From Rothia sp. P100 (lineage in GTDB: Bacteria; Actinomycetota; Actinomycetes; Actinomycetales; Micrococcaceae): 64,000 bases of DNA. The position numbers were made by a program, and so were the translations under genes. The notes beneath the pieces are model-generated. The model searched no databases and was not told where the DNA came from. It worked only from the letters and a program-made list of their open reading frames with translations. The stretch covers positions 1 to 64,000 of the forward strand of contig NZ_JAMAYG010000003.1 of NCBI RefSeq assembly GCF_023712425.1. The letters are read 5' to 3'. Of the stretch, positions 46,401-54,330 are shown in pieces. The stretch's first letter is position 1. Every line of letters begins with the position of its first letter.

Positions 46401-46481
46401 ATGCTCGGTCGCTACGCCTTCACCACCACCACACCAAGCGGGCTCCGCCCCCTGCGTATCTCCCCTGATAGTGCTGACTGA
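43413..46481 (+). pseudogene. tnpA: Tn3-family transposase TnpA with an in-frame TGA at codon 184
   Basis: The frame from ATG 43413 to 46481 is 1022 codons, matching Tn3 transposases. It is broken only by TGA at 43962-43964; reading continues in the same frame as LAGAAMAADPQLP, so a TGG to TGA change is the simplest explanation. The N-terminal DUF4158-type DNA-binding part (1-183) is separated from the DDE part, where TSDTASYSDMVFGIFALLG and the C-terminal YTDASINALREAG (Glu) are seen. Restart at ATG 43980 would give 833 aa without the first DNA-binding domain. Readthrough is possible but unproven. Confidence 0.9.
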
Positions 46482-46756
46482 ACCATAGGTAGCGGGGTCT
46501 GATACTGGTATGGACTAACGTTGCTCTGAAAGTAACCAGTCCCGCAAGGGGAACCTTGAACGGGACAGCTTTGCCTACGCTCGCTGTGTCATGACACTTT
46601 TCCGGGCGGTGAAGTCCACCAGGGGGACCAAGGCATGATGCTGATTGGCCTGCGATTGCTAGGCGAGGCCACGCTCGGGAGCGTGGCCTCGCGCACCGAT
46701 GGGCCCGGACCCGTTGTCGGGGGATCCGGAGCCTCTGGTGAGCGCTGCGAGGGCAT
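46482..46756. other. Spacer between tnpA and the cargo operon
   Basis: No gene. A hairpin GAGGCCACGCTC/GAGCGTGGCCTC (46666-46692) could terminate the minus-strand operon. Confidence 0.5.
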
Positions 46757-47227
46757 TTAGACGCCGGCGTAGGAGTGCAGCCCGTTGAAGTAGAGATTCA
46801 CGACGGTGAAGTTGAAGACCAAGCAAAGGTAGCCAATAATGCTCAACCATGCCGAGCGTGCACCGGTCCAGCCGCCGGTTGCACGGGCGTGCAGGTAGCC
46901 GGCGTAGACAACCCAAATGACGAAACTCCAGACTTCCTTGGTGTCCCACCCCCAGTAGCGGCCCCACGCTGCCTCGGCCCAAATGGCACCGGCCATCACG
47001 GTGAATGTCCACATCACGAACGCCACGGCATTGATGCGGTACGCAAAGTTTTCGAGGGCGGCGGCGCCGGGGACCAGGCGCATGAACGGCAGCTTGTCGC
47101 TCTTGCCGGCCGCCAGCGCATCCATCCTGGCGTGTTGCACCAGCTGAAGGACGTTCATGGCGAAGGTGATGGTGAACAGGGACGAGGCCAGCACCGCTAC
47201 GTCTTTTTTCATGGCTGGCTTATTCAT
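46757..47227 (-). CDS. Half-size CcsB/ResC-like cytochrome c biogenesis protein
   Basis: 156 aa. It matches only the C-terminal half of CcsB: MAGAIWAEAAWGRYWGWDTKE is the haem-handling WWD region, followed by FVIWVVYAGYLHARATGGW and NGLHSYAGV, with conserved His residues. About four membrane segments. The usual N-terminal half is missing, though the start (ATG 47227, overlapping the ccdA TAA by one base) is well placed for coupled translation. It may be a genuine short form. Confidence 0.75.
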   Translation of the reverse strand: MNKPAMKKDVAVLASSLFTITFAMNVLQLVQHARMDALAAGKSDKLPFMRLVPGAAALENFAYRINAVAFVMWTFTVMAGAIWAEAAWGRYWGWDTKEVWSFVIWVVYAGYLHARATGGWTGARSAWLSIIGYLCLVFNFTVVNLYFNGLHSYAGV

Positions 47228-48024
47228 TAGATGGGCAACCGGACCTCATTGGTGAACCAGTCCTGCAATTGCGTGACCCACGAACCCCACAGGCCGGTGG
47301 CCATCAGGAGTCCCAGCAGTATTAACATGCCGCCGCCGAAGCGCATGATCGCCAGTTGGTGGCGGCGGAAGAATTTCATGGCACCCATGCCGCGGCGCAG
47401 ACCAAGTGCGATGAATACAAATGGCAGGCCCAAGCCCATGCAGTAGAAGAACGTCAGCAGCGCACCCTTGGCGGGGTTCGGGTCGATTCCGGAACTCACC
47501 GCGAGGACTGCCGCCAGCGTTGGCCCGATGCAGGGAGCCCAGCCCAGGCCGAAGGTCACCCCGAGCACCGGTGCCCCCCAAAGCCCTGCGGGTGGTTTGC
47601 GATGGATTTTCGCATCGCGTTGCATGAAGGAAAAACCGCCCATGAACACCACGCCCATGAGGATCACCACCAGACCAAGCAGCTGGGTTACCCAAGAACC
47701 TTCGAATCTCATCCAGACGGCAATCTGTGAAAAGACCACGCCCGCCAGGACAAAGACGGCCGTGAAACCGAGGATGAACAGGCCAATGCCCGCGACCATG
47801 CGACCACGCTTCTGTTCGGCGAGGTCGGCGCCGGACAGGCCGGTGACGTAACCCAGGTAGCCAGGCACCAGGGGCAGCACGCACGGGGACAGGAAGGAGA
47901 CCAGTCCCGCAAGGATGGCCACGGGGACCGCGAGGATCAGCGAACCGTCCTGCACAATCTCTGCAAACTGGTTGCCCCCCTGTGCAGGAATTGCGAGGGA
48001 AGCAACGAGCGATGAAAGCATCAC
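47227..48024 (-). CDS. ccdA: CcdA/DsbD-type membrane thiol transporter
   Basis: 265 aa, six membrane segments. The two active cysteines are seen in SFLSPCVLPLVPGYLGYVTG (about 46) and LGWAPCIGPTLAAVLA (about 163). It moves electrons from cytoplasmic thioredoxin outward to TlpA/ResA-type proteins. The start overlaps the tlpA stop by 4 nt (ATGA). Confidence 0.93.
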   Translation of the reverse strand: MMLSSLVASLAIPAQGGNQFAEIVQDGSLILAVPVAILAGLVSFLSPCVLPLVPGYLGYVTGLSGADLAEQKRGRMVAGIGLFILGFTAVFVLAGVVFSQIAVWMRFEGSWVTQLLGLVVILMGVVFMGGFSFMQRDAKIHRKPPAGLWGAPVLGVTFGLGWAPCIGPTLAAVLAVSSGIDPNPAKGALLTFFYCMGLGLPFVFIALGLRRGMGAMKFFRRHQLAIMRFGGGMLILLGLLMATGLWGSWVTQLQDWFTNEVRLPI

Positions 48025-48648
48025 AGGGCCTCGGTGAGGGCGGTATCGATCAGGGCCTTGAGCGTACTTTTTTCTGCAGCACCCAGAATGCGTGCCGCGA
48101 CCCTGCCCTGCCTATCCAGCACCAGGGTGGTGGGCACCGCTTGCAACGGAACGTACTGGGTCATGGCCAGCTGGATCGCGCCCTGGGTGTCCTGCACCGA
48201 GGGGTAGGTGATGCCGAAGGTGCGCTCGAACGCCTCGGCGGTCTCCTTCTCGTCGCGCACATTGATGCCAATGAACTCGACCTTGCCCTCATATTCGCTG
48301 CTGAGTTCCACCAGGAGCGGGGCCTCAATGCGGCACGGTGTACATGCCGCGTACCAGAAGTTCAGCACCGTTGCCTGGCCCACCCAGGTGGCCGAATCAA
48401 TGGCTGTTCCGTCATAGGCCACCGCGCTGATCTCGACCGGGGCCGTGCGTGAGCCGGGACCGTATTCCTCCACCGAACCATCGCCGGCTATGTAGTTCTT
48501 GTTGTTTCCCTCCCGCGCCTGCTTGGCCAGGGAGTCCTCATCCTCCCACACATGCCGCCAGTGGCAGGACAGCGGCGCCAAGCACGGCTGCACGCAGGAA
48601 AGCGCGGCGTCCCGCATGCTTCAAGGGGGACGGAAGGGGGTCGGTCAT
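48021..48648 (-). pseudogene. TlpA/ResA-like thioredoxin lipoprotein, frameshifted in the signal peptide
   Basis: From ATG 48648 (AGGAG upstream) the frame gives a basic N-terminus, RRAFLRAAVLGAAVLPLAAC with lipobox LAAC, then stops at TGA three codons later. The thioredoxin domain, in the next frame, continues as EDEDSLAKQ and includes FWYAACTPCRIEAP (CxxC) and cis-Pro AVPTTLVL. One extra G in the GGG run near 48545-48547 explains it. If translated from an internal start, the 198-aa product would lack the export signal. In intact form it would be processed by the LspA encoded upstream and reduced by CcdA. Confidence 0.75.
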
Positions 48649-48860
48649 GATTTCTAGCTCCTGGGATGTTCGCAGCGTTGGCCCAGAGGTCCACGCTGGG
48701 TATATACATTGCGGACTGCGAGGCGGCTTCCGGTATTACCGGCACCGTCCCCACCGTGGATTGCTGGGGTTATGTGGCAACCTGTTCCAGTTCGGTTTCG
48801 GGGTTCGGGGATTGCGGTGACGAAAGCGTGCCGGCCCTGTCCTTGCCGGAGGTGGACTTG
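48649..48860. other. Spacer between tlpA and cadD
   Basis: No gene recognised. A short minus-strand open frame (to 48754) lacks family resemblance. Confidence 0.4.
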
Positions 48861-49463
48861 TTAGAGTCCAAAGGCCCCTCCCTCGACGAGGATGAACACC
48901 CCGAGGCCGATGAGGACGAGAGGGAACAAGATGTGTTCCCAGCGTTCCAGGACCTCGGCAATCGGCCGGCGCGTGGCAATGAACTTGGCCAGCACCACGA
49001 GAACTGCAACCAGTGCGAGGAAGGCGATGCAGTATGCCACCACGGCGGTCGGTCCCACGCTGAGGAAAACCGGAACATAGACCCCGATGTTGTCCCCGCC
49101 GTTGGCGAAGGTGACAGCCGCGACAGTTAATACCCCCACGTTCTTGCCAGCGACTTTGGCATCATCGTCGTCGTCATCGGCTGCCCGCCAGGCTCGCCAG
49201 GCCGCCCACAGGCCGAGGAACAGGGGGATGAGGCCGAAGTAGGGGATCGCCTGGGGAGGGAGGAATACCCCAGCGCCCAGCGCCACGAGGACGGCCGTGG
49301 CGAGGATTCCGCCAAAGCCGAGATACTGGCCCGCCAGGATCCGGGCCGTTGTCCCGCGCTGTCCGGCACCGCGGGCGAAGAACAATGAGAGCACGATGAT
49401 GTCGTCGATGTTGGTGGCCATGAACAGGCCGATGGCCTGCAGGATGGAGGGGATGAGATACAT
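48861..49463 (-). CDS. cadD: Cadmium resistance transporter CadD
   Basis: 200 aa with about five membrane segments, LysE-like fold. The CadD signature LFMATNIDDIIVLSLFFA is near residues 13-30 and FANGGDNIGVYVPVF near 118-132. An acidic cytoplasmic run (DDDDDD) lies between. It exports Cd(II). ATG 49463 has GAAAGGAAACC upstream. Likely under the ArsR-type sensor at 50091. Confidence 0.9.
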   Translation of the reverse strand: MYLIPSILQAIGLFMATNIDDIIVLSLFFARGAGQRGTTARILAGQYLGFGGILATAVLVALGAGVFLPPQAIPYFGLIPLFLGLWAAWRAWRAADDDDDDAKVAGKNVGVLTVAAVTFANGGDNIGVYVPVFLSVGPTAVVAYCIAFLALVAVLVVLAKFIATRRPIAEVLERWEHILFPLVLIGLGVFILVEGGAFGL

Positions 49464-49569
49464 GGTTTCCTTTCAGGGTGGGGGATCGGTGGCGCCGCCT
49501 GGCTCCGGTGGCGCCACCGGTATTTTGTCCGCGCTGCGCGCCGGATTGCGGCAGGGCGAGTCGGACGGA

Positions 49570-50094
49570 CTATTCGGGATTTTCTTCCGGTTGGCGCCTG
49601 AACGCCCCGAGGACCATCAAGGCGGCACCCGCGGTGACAAGGACGTCTGCGAGGTTGAAGGTGGGGAACCATCCGCTGTGCAGGAAGTCCACGACCCCGC
49701 GCCCGTCCAGCCGGTCAATGAAGTTCCCCAGTGCGCCGCCGAGCAACAGGGCCGCGCCCGTGCGGGAGAGCCCGGTCATGGCCGGTTCGGAGGCCAGCAG
49801 GAACCAGGACAGGGCCGCGATAATCAGCCCGGTCGCGGCCGCGACTGTCCAGGGCGGGAGGGATGCGCCGAGGCTGAAGGCCACCCCGGTGTTGTAAAAC
49901 AGCCTGATGTCCAGCGGCCCCAGGCCCAGGGACTCGCCCACGGTCAGGTTTCTCTCCGCCACCCACTTCGAGACAAGGTCGGTGGCGGCGAGCAACGCCG
50001 CCCCGCCCAGCATCACGGTCCGGGACCGGAAGTGGCCGGACCGCCCTCCTGTGGTCCGCTCGGCTGCCGCGCTCATGCCGCAGGCGTCGCTCAT
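49570..50094 (-). CDS. lspA: Lipoprotein signal peptidase II
   Basis: 174 aa from ATG 50094, which overlaps the arsR stop by 4 nt. Four membrane segments and both catalytic aspartates: GGALGNFIDRLDGRGVVDFL and FPTFNLADVLVTAG. An accessory copy, besides the host's own (not in this window). LspA genes are frequent passengers of Gram-positive cadmium/lead operons; here it could process the TlpA-like lipoprotein. Confidence 0.92.
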   Translation of the reverse strand: MSDACGMSAAAERTTGGRSGHFRSRTVMLGGAALLAATDLVSKWVAERNLTVGESLGLGPLDIRLFYNTGVAFSLGASLPPWTVAAATGLIIAALSWFLLASEPAMTGLSRTGAALLLGGALGNFIDRLDGRGVVDFLHSGWFPTFNLADVLVTAGAALMVLGAFRRQPEENPE

Positions 50095-50474
50095 CGGGCA
50101 CTCTCCTGGATGGTGTCGTTTTCCCTGGCGGCGGTGCCATAGGTCGGGCACAGGCTCACCGCGTTGCCGGTCGCGGCCAAGAGGATTTCGGCCTGGGCCA
50201 GCATGTCCATGAGCTCGGGACGCGTCAGCGAGTAGTAGACACTGCGGCCCTCTGCGCGGCCCTCGACGAGTCCACAGTCCCGCAGGCAGGCCATGTGCGT
50301 GGACACGGTCGATTGGGCCAACCCCAGCTCATGGGTCAGTTGGCTGACCCTGACCTCACCATGCGCCATCCGCTTGACGATGGCGAGGCGGGCTGGATCG
50401 CCCAGGGAATGGAACAGGGCGGCTGCCGGGTCAAGCCCCTTGCAGCCGTCTTCACCGCTATATTCAATCGTCAT
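50091..50474 (-). CDS. ArsR-family metal sensor 1 (CadC/CmtR-like)
   Basis: 127 aa. Winged helix with HELGLAQSTVSTHMACLRDC as recognition helix and CLRDC (C-x3-C) that matches the Cd/Pb cysteines of CmtR; a third Cys is near the C-terminus (VSLCPTYG). Start ATG 50474. A perfect 9-bp inverted repeat lies 10 bases upstream. It leads the lspA-cadD-tlpA-ccdA-ccsB operon and probably represses it. Confidence 0.87.
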   Translation of the reverse strand: MTIEYSGEDGCKGLDPAAALFHSLGDPARLAIVKRMAHGEVRVSQLTHELGLAQSTVSTHMACLRDCGLVEGRAEGRSVYYSLTRPELMDMLAQAEILLAATGNAVSLCPTYGTAARENDTIQESAR

Positions 50475-50483
50475 ACATCGATC

Positions 50484-50502
50484 ATATCGTAAATTACGAT
50501 AT
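50484..50502. promoter_or_regulatory. Operator of the ArsR-type sensor
   Basis: ATATCGTAAATTACGATAT: a perfect 9+9 inverted repeat with one central base, just ahead of the sensor start, the typical form of ArsR/CmtR operators. Confidence 0.75.
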
Positions 50503-50677
50503 ATCGAGTTTGATGAACGCAGTGGAGGCTTCCAGGGCACGCTCCTGACCTCGACTGACGGGAGCGTCGGGGATCGAGAAGGCGTAGTCGGGCCGAATGC
50601 TGGATGCCGAGTGAGGTGGCTTTCACCCGACCTCGGAAATGGATCACTCTACATTGGATCATGTACCGTGGTGTTTG

Positions 50678-51010
50678 ATGAAAAGCGCAACCCCCACGCA
50701 TACCTCGGCCTTGACGCAATTGGGCCACGCCCTGTCGGACGGGACCCGGACCCGGATCCTGTTGGCCCTGCGTGACGCCCCCGCGAGGCCCTCGGACCTG
50801 GCCACGGAGCTGGGCGTCTCCCGGCAGTCGATGTCGAACCAACTCACCTGCCTGCGCGGATGCGGACTGGTTGCGGCCCAGCCGGAGGGCCGCAACACCT
50901 GGTACCGGTTGGCCGACCCACGGCTCGGATCGGCCTTGGGTGATATGCTGGAACTCGTCCTCACCGTGGACCCGGATTGCTGCACCCCCGAAGGATGCAC
51001 CTGCCGGTGA
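50678..51010 (+). CDS. cmtR: ArsR-family metal sensor 2 (CmtR)
   Basis: 110 aa from ATG 50678 (open frame extends to 50639). The helix-4 pair in SNQLTCLRGCGLVAAQPEGR is the CmtR C-x3-C, and the tail CCTPEGCTCR adds four more Cys. Sensor of Cd(II)/Pb(II) by family. Divergent from sensor 1 and at the head of the dsbA-VKOR unit. Confidence 0.85.
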   Translation: MKSATPTHTSALTQLGHALSDGTRTRILLALRDAPARPSDLATELGVSRQSMSNQLTCLRGCGLVAAQPEGRNTWYRLADPRLGSALGDMLELVLTVDPDCCTPEGCTCR

Positions 51011-51152
51011 CGGGACAGCCGATCATCAGGGAACCGCATTCCTCCTTGCCACGGTGCACCGAACAGCCGCGCCCGGCTACGGCCATTCCACCCCACACTC
51101 CCCACCCGTCCAGCCTGCCCTAGTGCACGCCGACTACAGAACGGAACACCAC

Positions 51153-51848
51153 GTGAGCAATCCCATCCCTCCCAGCACCCGATCCCCGAAGAAACCCAAG
51201 ATCGTCGTCTGGATCCTGCTGGCCGCTGCCGTTGTCGCTGCGATCATCGGCTACGCCGTCGCCCAGGGAAACTCCAAGGCCGCTTCCCCCCAAGCAGCCG
51301 ACGCCGCCACCACCGAACAGCAGGTCGTGCGGGAGAACAGCCGGGTGCTTTCCCAAGCACCAAGCGAGAAGGCGGTCCTGGTGGAGTTCCTGGACTTCGA
51401 GTGCGAGGCCTGCGGTGCGGCCTACCCGTTCGTCGAGGAGCTGCGCGCCGAGTACTCGGAGAACGTCACCTTCGTCCAGCGGTACTTCCCGCTGCCAGGG
51501 CACCTGAACTCCATGAACGCCGCCGTGGCCGTGGAGTCCGCGGCGCAGCAGGATGCCTACGAGCCGATGTACAAGAAGATGTTTGACACCCAGGCCCAGT
51601 GGGGCGAATCAGCCGACAACAAGAGTGCCCTGTTCCGCACCTATGCCGAAGACCTGGGACTGGACATGGCCGCCTACGACGCCGCCGTCGCCGATCCTGC
51701 CACCGAGGAACGCGTGAAGCTCGACGTCAACGACGGCAAGGCCCTGGGCGTCACCGGGACCCCGACGTTCTTCCTCGATGGGAAGATGCTCAATGTGCAG
51801 ACCCTGGAACAGTTCAGGGCCGCCGTCGAAGCGACGGCCGCCAACTAA
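51153..51848 (+). CDS. DsbA-like thioredoxin-fold oxidase
   Basis: 231 aa. One N-terminal membrane anchor (IVVWILLAAAVVAAIIGYAV, about 17-36), then a DsbA/thioredoxin_4 fold with active site DFECEACGAAYPF (C-x2-C) and cis-Pro TGTPTFFLDG. Introduces disulfides outside the membrane; its likely re-oxidant is the VKOR protein 31 bases downstream. GTG 51153. Confidence 0.87.
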   Translation: MSNPIPPSTRSPKKPKIVVWILLAAAVVAAIIGYAVAQGNSKAASPQAADAATTEQQVVRENSRVLSQAPSEKAVLVEFLDFECEACGAAYPFVEELRAEYSENVTFVQRYFPLPGHLNSMNAAVAVESAAQQDAYEPMYKKMFDTQAQWGESADNKSALFRTYAEDLGLDMAAYDAAVADPATEERVKLDVNDGKALGVTGTPTFFLDGKMLNVQTLEQFRAAVEATAAN

Positions 51849-51879
51849 TCCGCCGTCGCCAGATCCGGAAGAAGACTCC

Positions 51880-52518
51880 ATGAGCACACCTGTCACCGCT
51901 GATCCCGTAGCCGGCCCCCGGGACCCGGCGATCCGGGTGCCCCGCTTCGCCCGCCCCCGCACCTTCGGCTTCGTGCTGCTGGTCACCGGGGCGGTGGGCT
52001 GGGTCGCCTCGGCCATCCTCGTCCTGGAACGTCTGGCCTTGTATGAGGACCCGGGCCACGTGACCAGTTGCGATGTGAACCCGTGGGTGTCCTGCGGGCG
52101 GGTCATGGGAACCTGGCAGTCGGAACTCTTCGGCTTCCCCAACCCGTTGATCGGCATCGTCGCCTTCGCCCTCATCCTGGCCACCGCCATGATGGTGCTC
52201 TCCGGGGCTGCCCCGGGGCGCTGGTACTGGGCCGGGCTGCAAGCCGGAGTGAGCCTGGGGATGGTGTTAGTTATCTGGCTCTGGAGCCAGGCCCTGTTCG
52301 AGATCTACATCCTGTGTCTGTACTGCATGGTGGTGTGGGCGGCGATGATCCCCTTGTTTATCCTGCTCACGGTCCGCAACCTCGTCCACGGCGTCATTCC
52401 CGCGCCCCGGGCCGTGACCAGGTTCGCCGCCGAGTGGGCAGGCACCCTCGTGGCCATCGCCTACGTCTTGGTCGCAGGGTCGGTCTTTCTGCGATTCCTG
52501 CCCGCTTTCATCGGCTGA
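51880..52518 (+). CDS. VKOR-family quinone-linked thiol oxidase
   Basis: 212 aa with five membrane segments. Loop cysteines in CDVNPWVSCGRVMGTWQS and the quinone-side pair in YILCLYCMVVWA (CxxC). It reoxidises DsbA by passing electrons to quinone, replacing DsbB in actinobacteria. ATG 51880; GGAAGA upstream. Confidence 0.9.
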   Translation: MSTPVTADPVAGPRDPAIRVPRFARPRTFGFVLLVTGAVGWVASAILVLERLALYEDPGHVTSCDVNPWVSCGRVMGTWQSELFGFPNPLIGIVAFALILATAMMVLSGAAPGRWYWAGLQAGVSLGMVLVIWLWSQALFEIYILCLYCMVVWAAMIPLFILLTVRNLVHGVIPAPRAVTRFAAEWAGTLVAIAYVLVAGSVFLRFLPAFIG

Positions 52519-52581
52519 CCGGTCACCCAGACAATCGGGGCCGTCAACCGCATTTTCTGACAACCCATGGAGAGCCTAGAG

Positions 52582-52788
52582 ATGTCCGTCGAATTAAACT
52601 CCGTGGTGTCGTGCCCGTCGTGCGGCGTAGCCACTTCCGTTCAGATGCCGACCGACGCATGCCAGTTCTTCTGGGTATGCCCCGACTGCGGGGAGCGTCT
52701 ACGCCCAGCGGTGGGGGACTGCTGCGTTTTCTGCTCCTATGGAACGGTTCACTGCCCACCCAAACAGCAGGAGCGGGGTCTGCTCTAA
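52582..52788 (+). CDS. Small Cys-rich zinc-ribbon protein
   Basis: 68 aa with three CxxC-type pairs: VSCPSCGVAT, VCPDCGERL and GDCCVFCSYGTVHCPP. The GDCCVFCSYG motif recurs in small proteins accompanying mercury and cadmium genes, with unknown function. I chose ATG 52582, 7 nt after GGAGAG; ATG 52567 is also in frame. Confidence 0.7.
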   Translation: MSVELNSVVSCPSCGVATSVQMPTDACQFFWVCPDCGERLRPAVGDCCVFCSYGTVHCPPKQQERGLL

Positions 52789-52812
52789 GCGGGATACACC
52801 GCGACTGGACGT

Positions 52813-52938
52813 AGCATGTCGAGAAACGGTCATTTGACGACATCCCGAACCTGTCGGCGACACGCCGCGGAAACAATGTCGGAAACCCGTGCCGGAAATC
52901 AACGTCGTCAAACCATGCAGCACCGGTATTATCGACAC
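52813..52938. promoter_or_regulatory. Putative res site of the transposon
   Basis: Several TGTCG/CGACA arms lie immediately before tnpR (52814-52843, 52850-52862, 52889-52905), which is where Tn3-family resolution sites are found. Subsite limits are not certain. Confidence 0.55.
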
Positions 52939-53542
52939 ATGTTGATCGGATACGCGCGGGTCTCCACCGCCGACCAAAACCCTGACCACCAAACGGATGC
53001 CCTGGCCCGCGCCGGCGTCGACCCGGCAAACATCTACCTCGACCATGCCAGCGGTGCCAAGGCCAGCAGGCCCGAGCTCGACAAGGCCCTCGCCTCGGCC
53101 AACCGCGCAGGCGACCAGCTGGTCATCACCCGCCTGGACAGGCTCGGACGCTCGGCGCTCCACCTGGTGACCCTCGGTGCGGCCCTCCGCGAGCGTGGTG
53201 TGGGATTACGTGTCCTTGAGCAGGGCATCGACACCACGACCGCGGAAGGACGTGCGATGTTCGGAATGCTCTCAGTCCTGGCCGAACTCCAACGAGAACT
53301 CATCGTCGCCAACACCCGCGACGGACTCGCCGCCGCCCGCGCCCGCGGGCGAACAGGAGGAAGACGCCCGAAGCTCACCCCCCCATCAGGCCCACCACGC
53401 CCAGCAGCTCTACGACGCGGGGACCCATACGGTCCAACGCATCGCCGACCTGCTCCAGGTCCCGCGCTCCACCATCTACGGGCACCTCGACATGGGAAGC
53501 ATCGGACGGCGCCCCACCGCCAAAGCGACCCTGGAAGCTTAG
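52939..53542 (+). pseudogene. tnpR: Serine resolvase TnpR, frameshifted before its HTH domain
   Basis: The catalytic domain is intact: LIGYARVSTADQN (nucleophile Ser), RLDRLGRSALHLV, MFGMLSVLAELQREL. A run of seven C at 53378-53384 (six would restore frame) moves the C-terminal helix-turn-helix, ADLLQVPRSTIYGHL, to another frame, which ends at TAG 53542 within the right inverted repeat. The frame as it stands runs on past the transposon end to 53634 with nonsense sequence. A sequencing error in a homopolymer cannot be excluded. Confidence 0.85.
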
Positions 53543-53575
53543 CGCTCAATCCGTCCCCATTACTACCAAGACCCC
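53537..53575 (-). repeat. Right terminal inverted repeat, 39 bp
   Basis: Exact reverse complement of 43345-43383. The correct-frame tnpR stop lies inside it. Confidence 0.96.
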
Positions 53576-53580
53576 ATGGA
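53576..53580. repeat. Target-site duplication, right copy (ATGGA)
   Basis: Same five bases as 43340-43344. Confidence 0.95.
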
Positions 53581-53883
53581 GTACTGTTCAAAGTCGGCTG
53601 CCTGTTCTTGCAGCACACTCATGACCCGGTTTGAAATGTCCCCATAGAGCTCATAGTTAGATGAACGGGCAATAACCCCTTGCGCGGCCGCGCGTAGCTC
53701 AACCTTAAACCAGGGGTCGCCCATCCTATAGCCCAAGGCTTTAGCCTCGGCCGAGAGCGCGATGATGCAGCCGTCATTATTCGAGAGCACCACTACTGGC
53801 TTACCCTCTAGGGAGGGGTCAAGAATCCTCTCACACGCGACATAGCAGCTGTTAATGTCAATGTGGAATATCAGGTTAGACAC
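53576..53883 (-). pseudogene. umuC: umuC N-terminal part, split by the transposon
   Basis: 102 residues beginning [20 protein letters not shown] with the first catalytic Asp and the steric-gate region, then [20 protein letters not shown]. It ends at the transposon edge in FEQYS; the next codons, IDEAF, are at 43344. It overlaps umuD by 8 bases. Confidence 0.92.
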
Positions 53884-54304
53884 GATGGAGGCAGCGGGTC
53901 ACTACCCCGAAAATCGTGAAATCAGATTCTTTAGGGATAGGGATAGGTGGGTAAGCATTATTTTCGGGCATGAGCCAGCCTTGGCCGTTGCGGTCGATGC
54001 GGAAGCGTTTGATGGTGAATTCGCCATCAATGGCAGCAACCACCACCGAACCTTCTTTCGGAGTGATCGAGCGGTCCACGATGATTTCATCTCCATCGGC
54101 TATTCCGGCGTCAATCATGGATGAGCCAGTGACGCGGAAGATATAGGTGGCCGCGCGGTCGTGGAAGAGGATGTCGTTCAAATCTATATCGACGGCTGAG
54201 TAGTCTTGGGCTGGGGAGGGGAAGCCTGCGGGCAAGCGGGTTTCTGGGGCTTGGAGCACCAGTGAAGCGGTGCTATCGAGTTTGGCGATGAGGTGAGCGT
54301 GCAT
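53876..54304 (-). CDS. umuD: UmuD-like SOS mutagenesis protein (S24 peptidase)
   Basis: 142 aa from ATG 54304. Catalytic Ser in [13 protein letters not shown] (about 62) and Lys in [14 protein letters not shown] (about 99). LexA-like self-cleavage converts UmuD to UmuD', the partner of UmuC in DNA polymerase V. It is intact, but its partner gene is broken by the transposon. A LexA-type box lies 11 bases upstream. Confidence 0.9.
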   Translation of the reverse strand: MHAHLIAKLDSTASLVLQAPETRLPAGFPSPAQDYSAVDIDLNDILFHDRAATYIFRVTGSSMIDAGIADGDEIIVDRSITPKEGSVVVAAIDGEFTIKRFRIDRNGQGWLMPENNAYPPIPIPKESDFTIFGVVTRCLHRV

Positions 54305-54314
54305 AGTCACATGA

Positions 54315-54330
54315 TAGTACACGTGTTCTA
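54315..54330. promoter_or_regulatory. LexA (SOS) box of umuDC
   Basis: TAGTACACGTGTTCTA fits the Gram-positive/actinobacterial LexA palindrome GAAC-N4-GTTC with one mismatch. Confidence 0.7.

Larger units (their letters stand above)
43345..53575 (+). mobile_element. Complete Tn3-family transposon, 10,231 bp, in umuC
   Basis: Bounded by perfect 39-bp inverted repeats starting GGGGTCTTGG (43345-43383 and 53537-53575) and a 5-bp target duplication. tnpA is at the left end and tnpR at the right. Cargo: minus-strand cadmium/thiol operon (arsR-lspA-cadD-tlpA-ccdA-ccsB) and plus-strand cmtR-dsbA-VKOR-zinc protein. tnpA and tnpR each carry one disabling lesion. GC is visibly higher than the host backbone. 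Confidence 0.96.

Noticed and set aside
52816-53634. 272-residue resolvase as annotated by its open frame
   Set aside because: The last part runs past the transposon end in a wrong frame; true C-terminus lies in another frame and ends at 53542.
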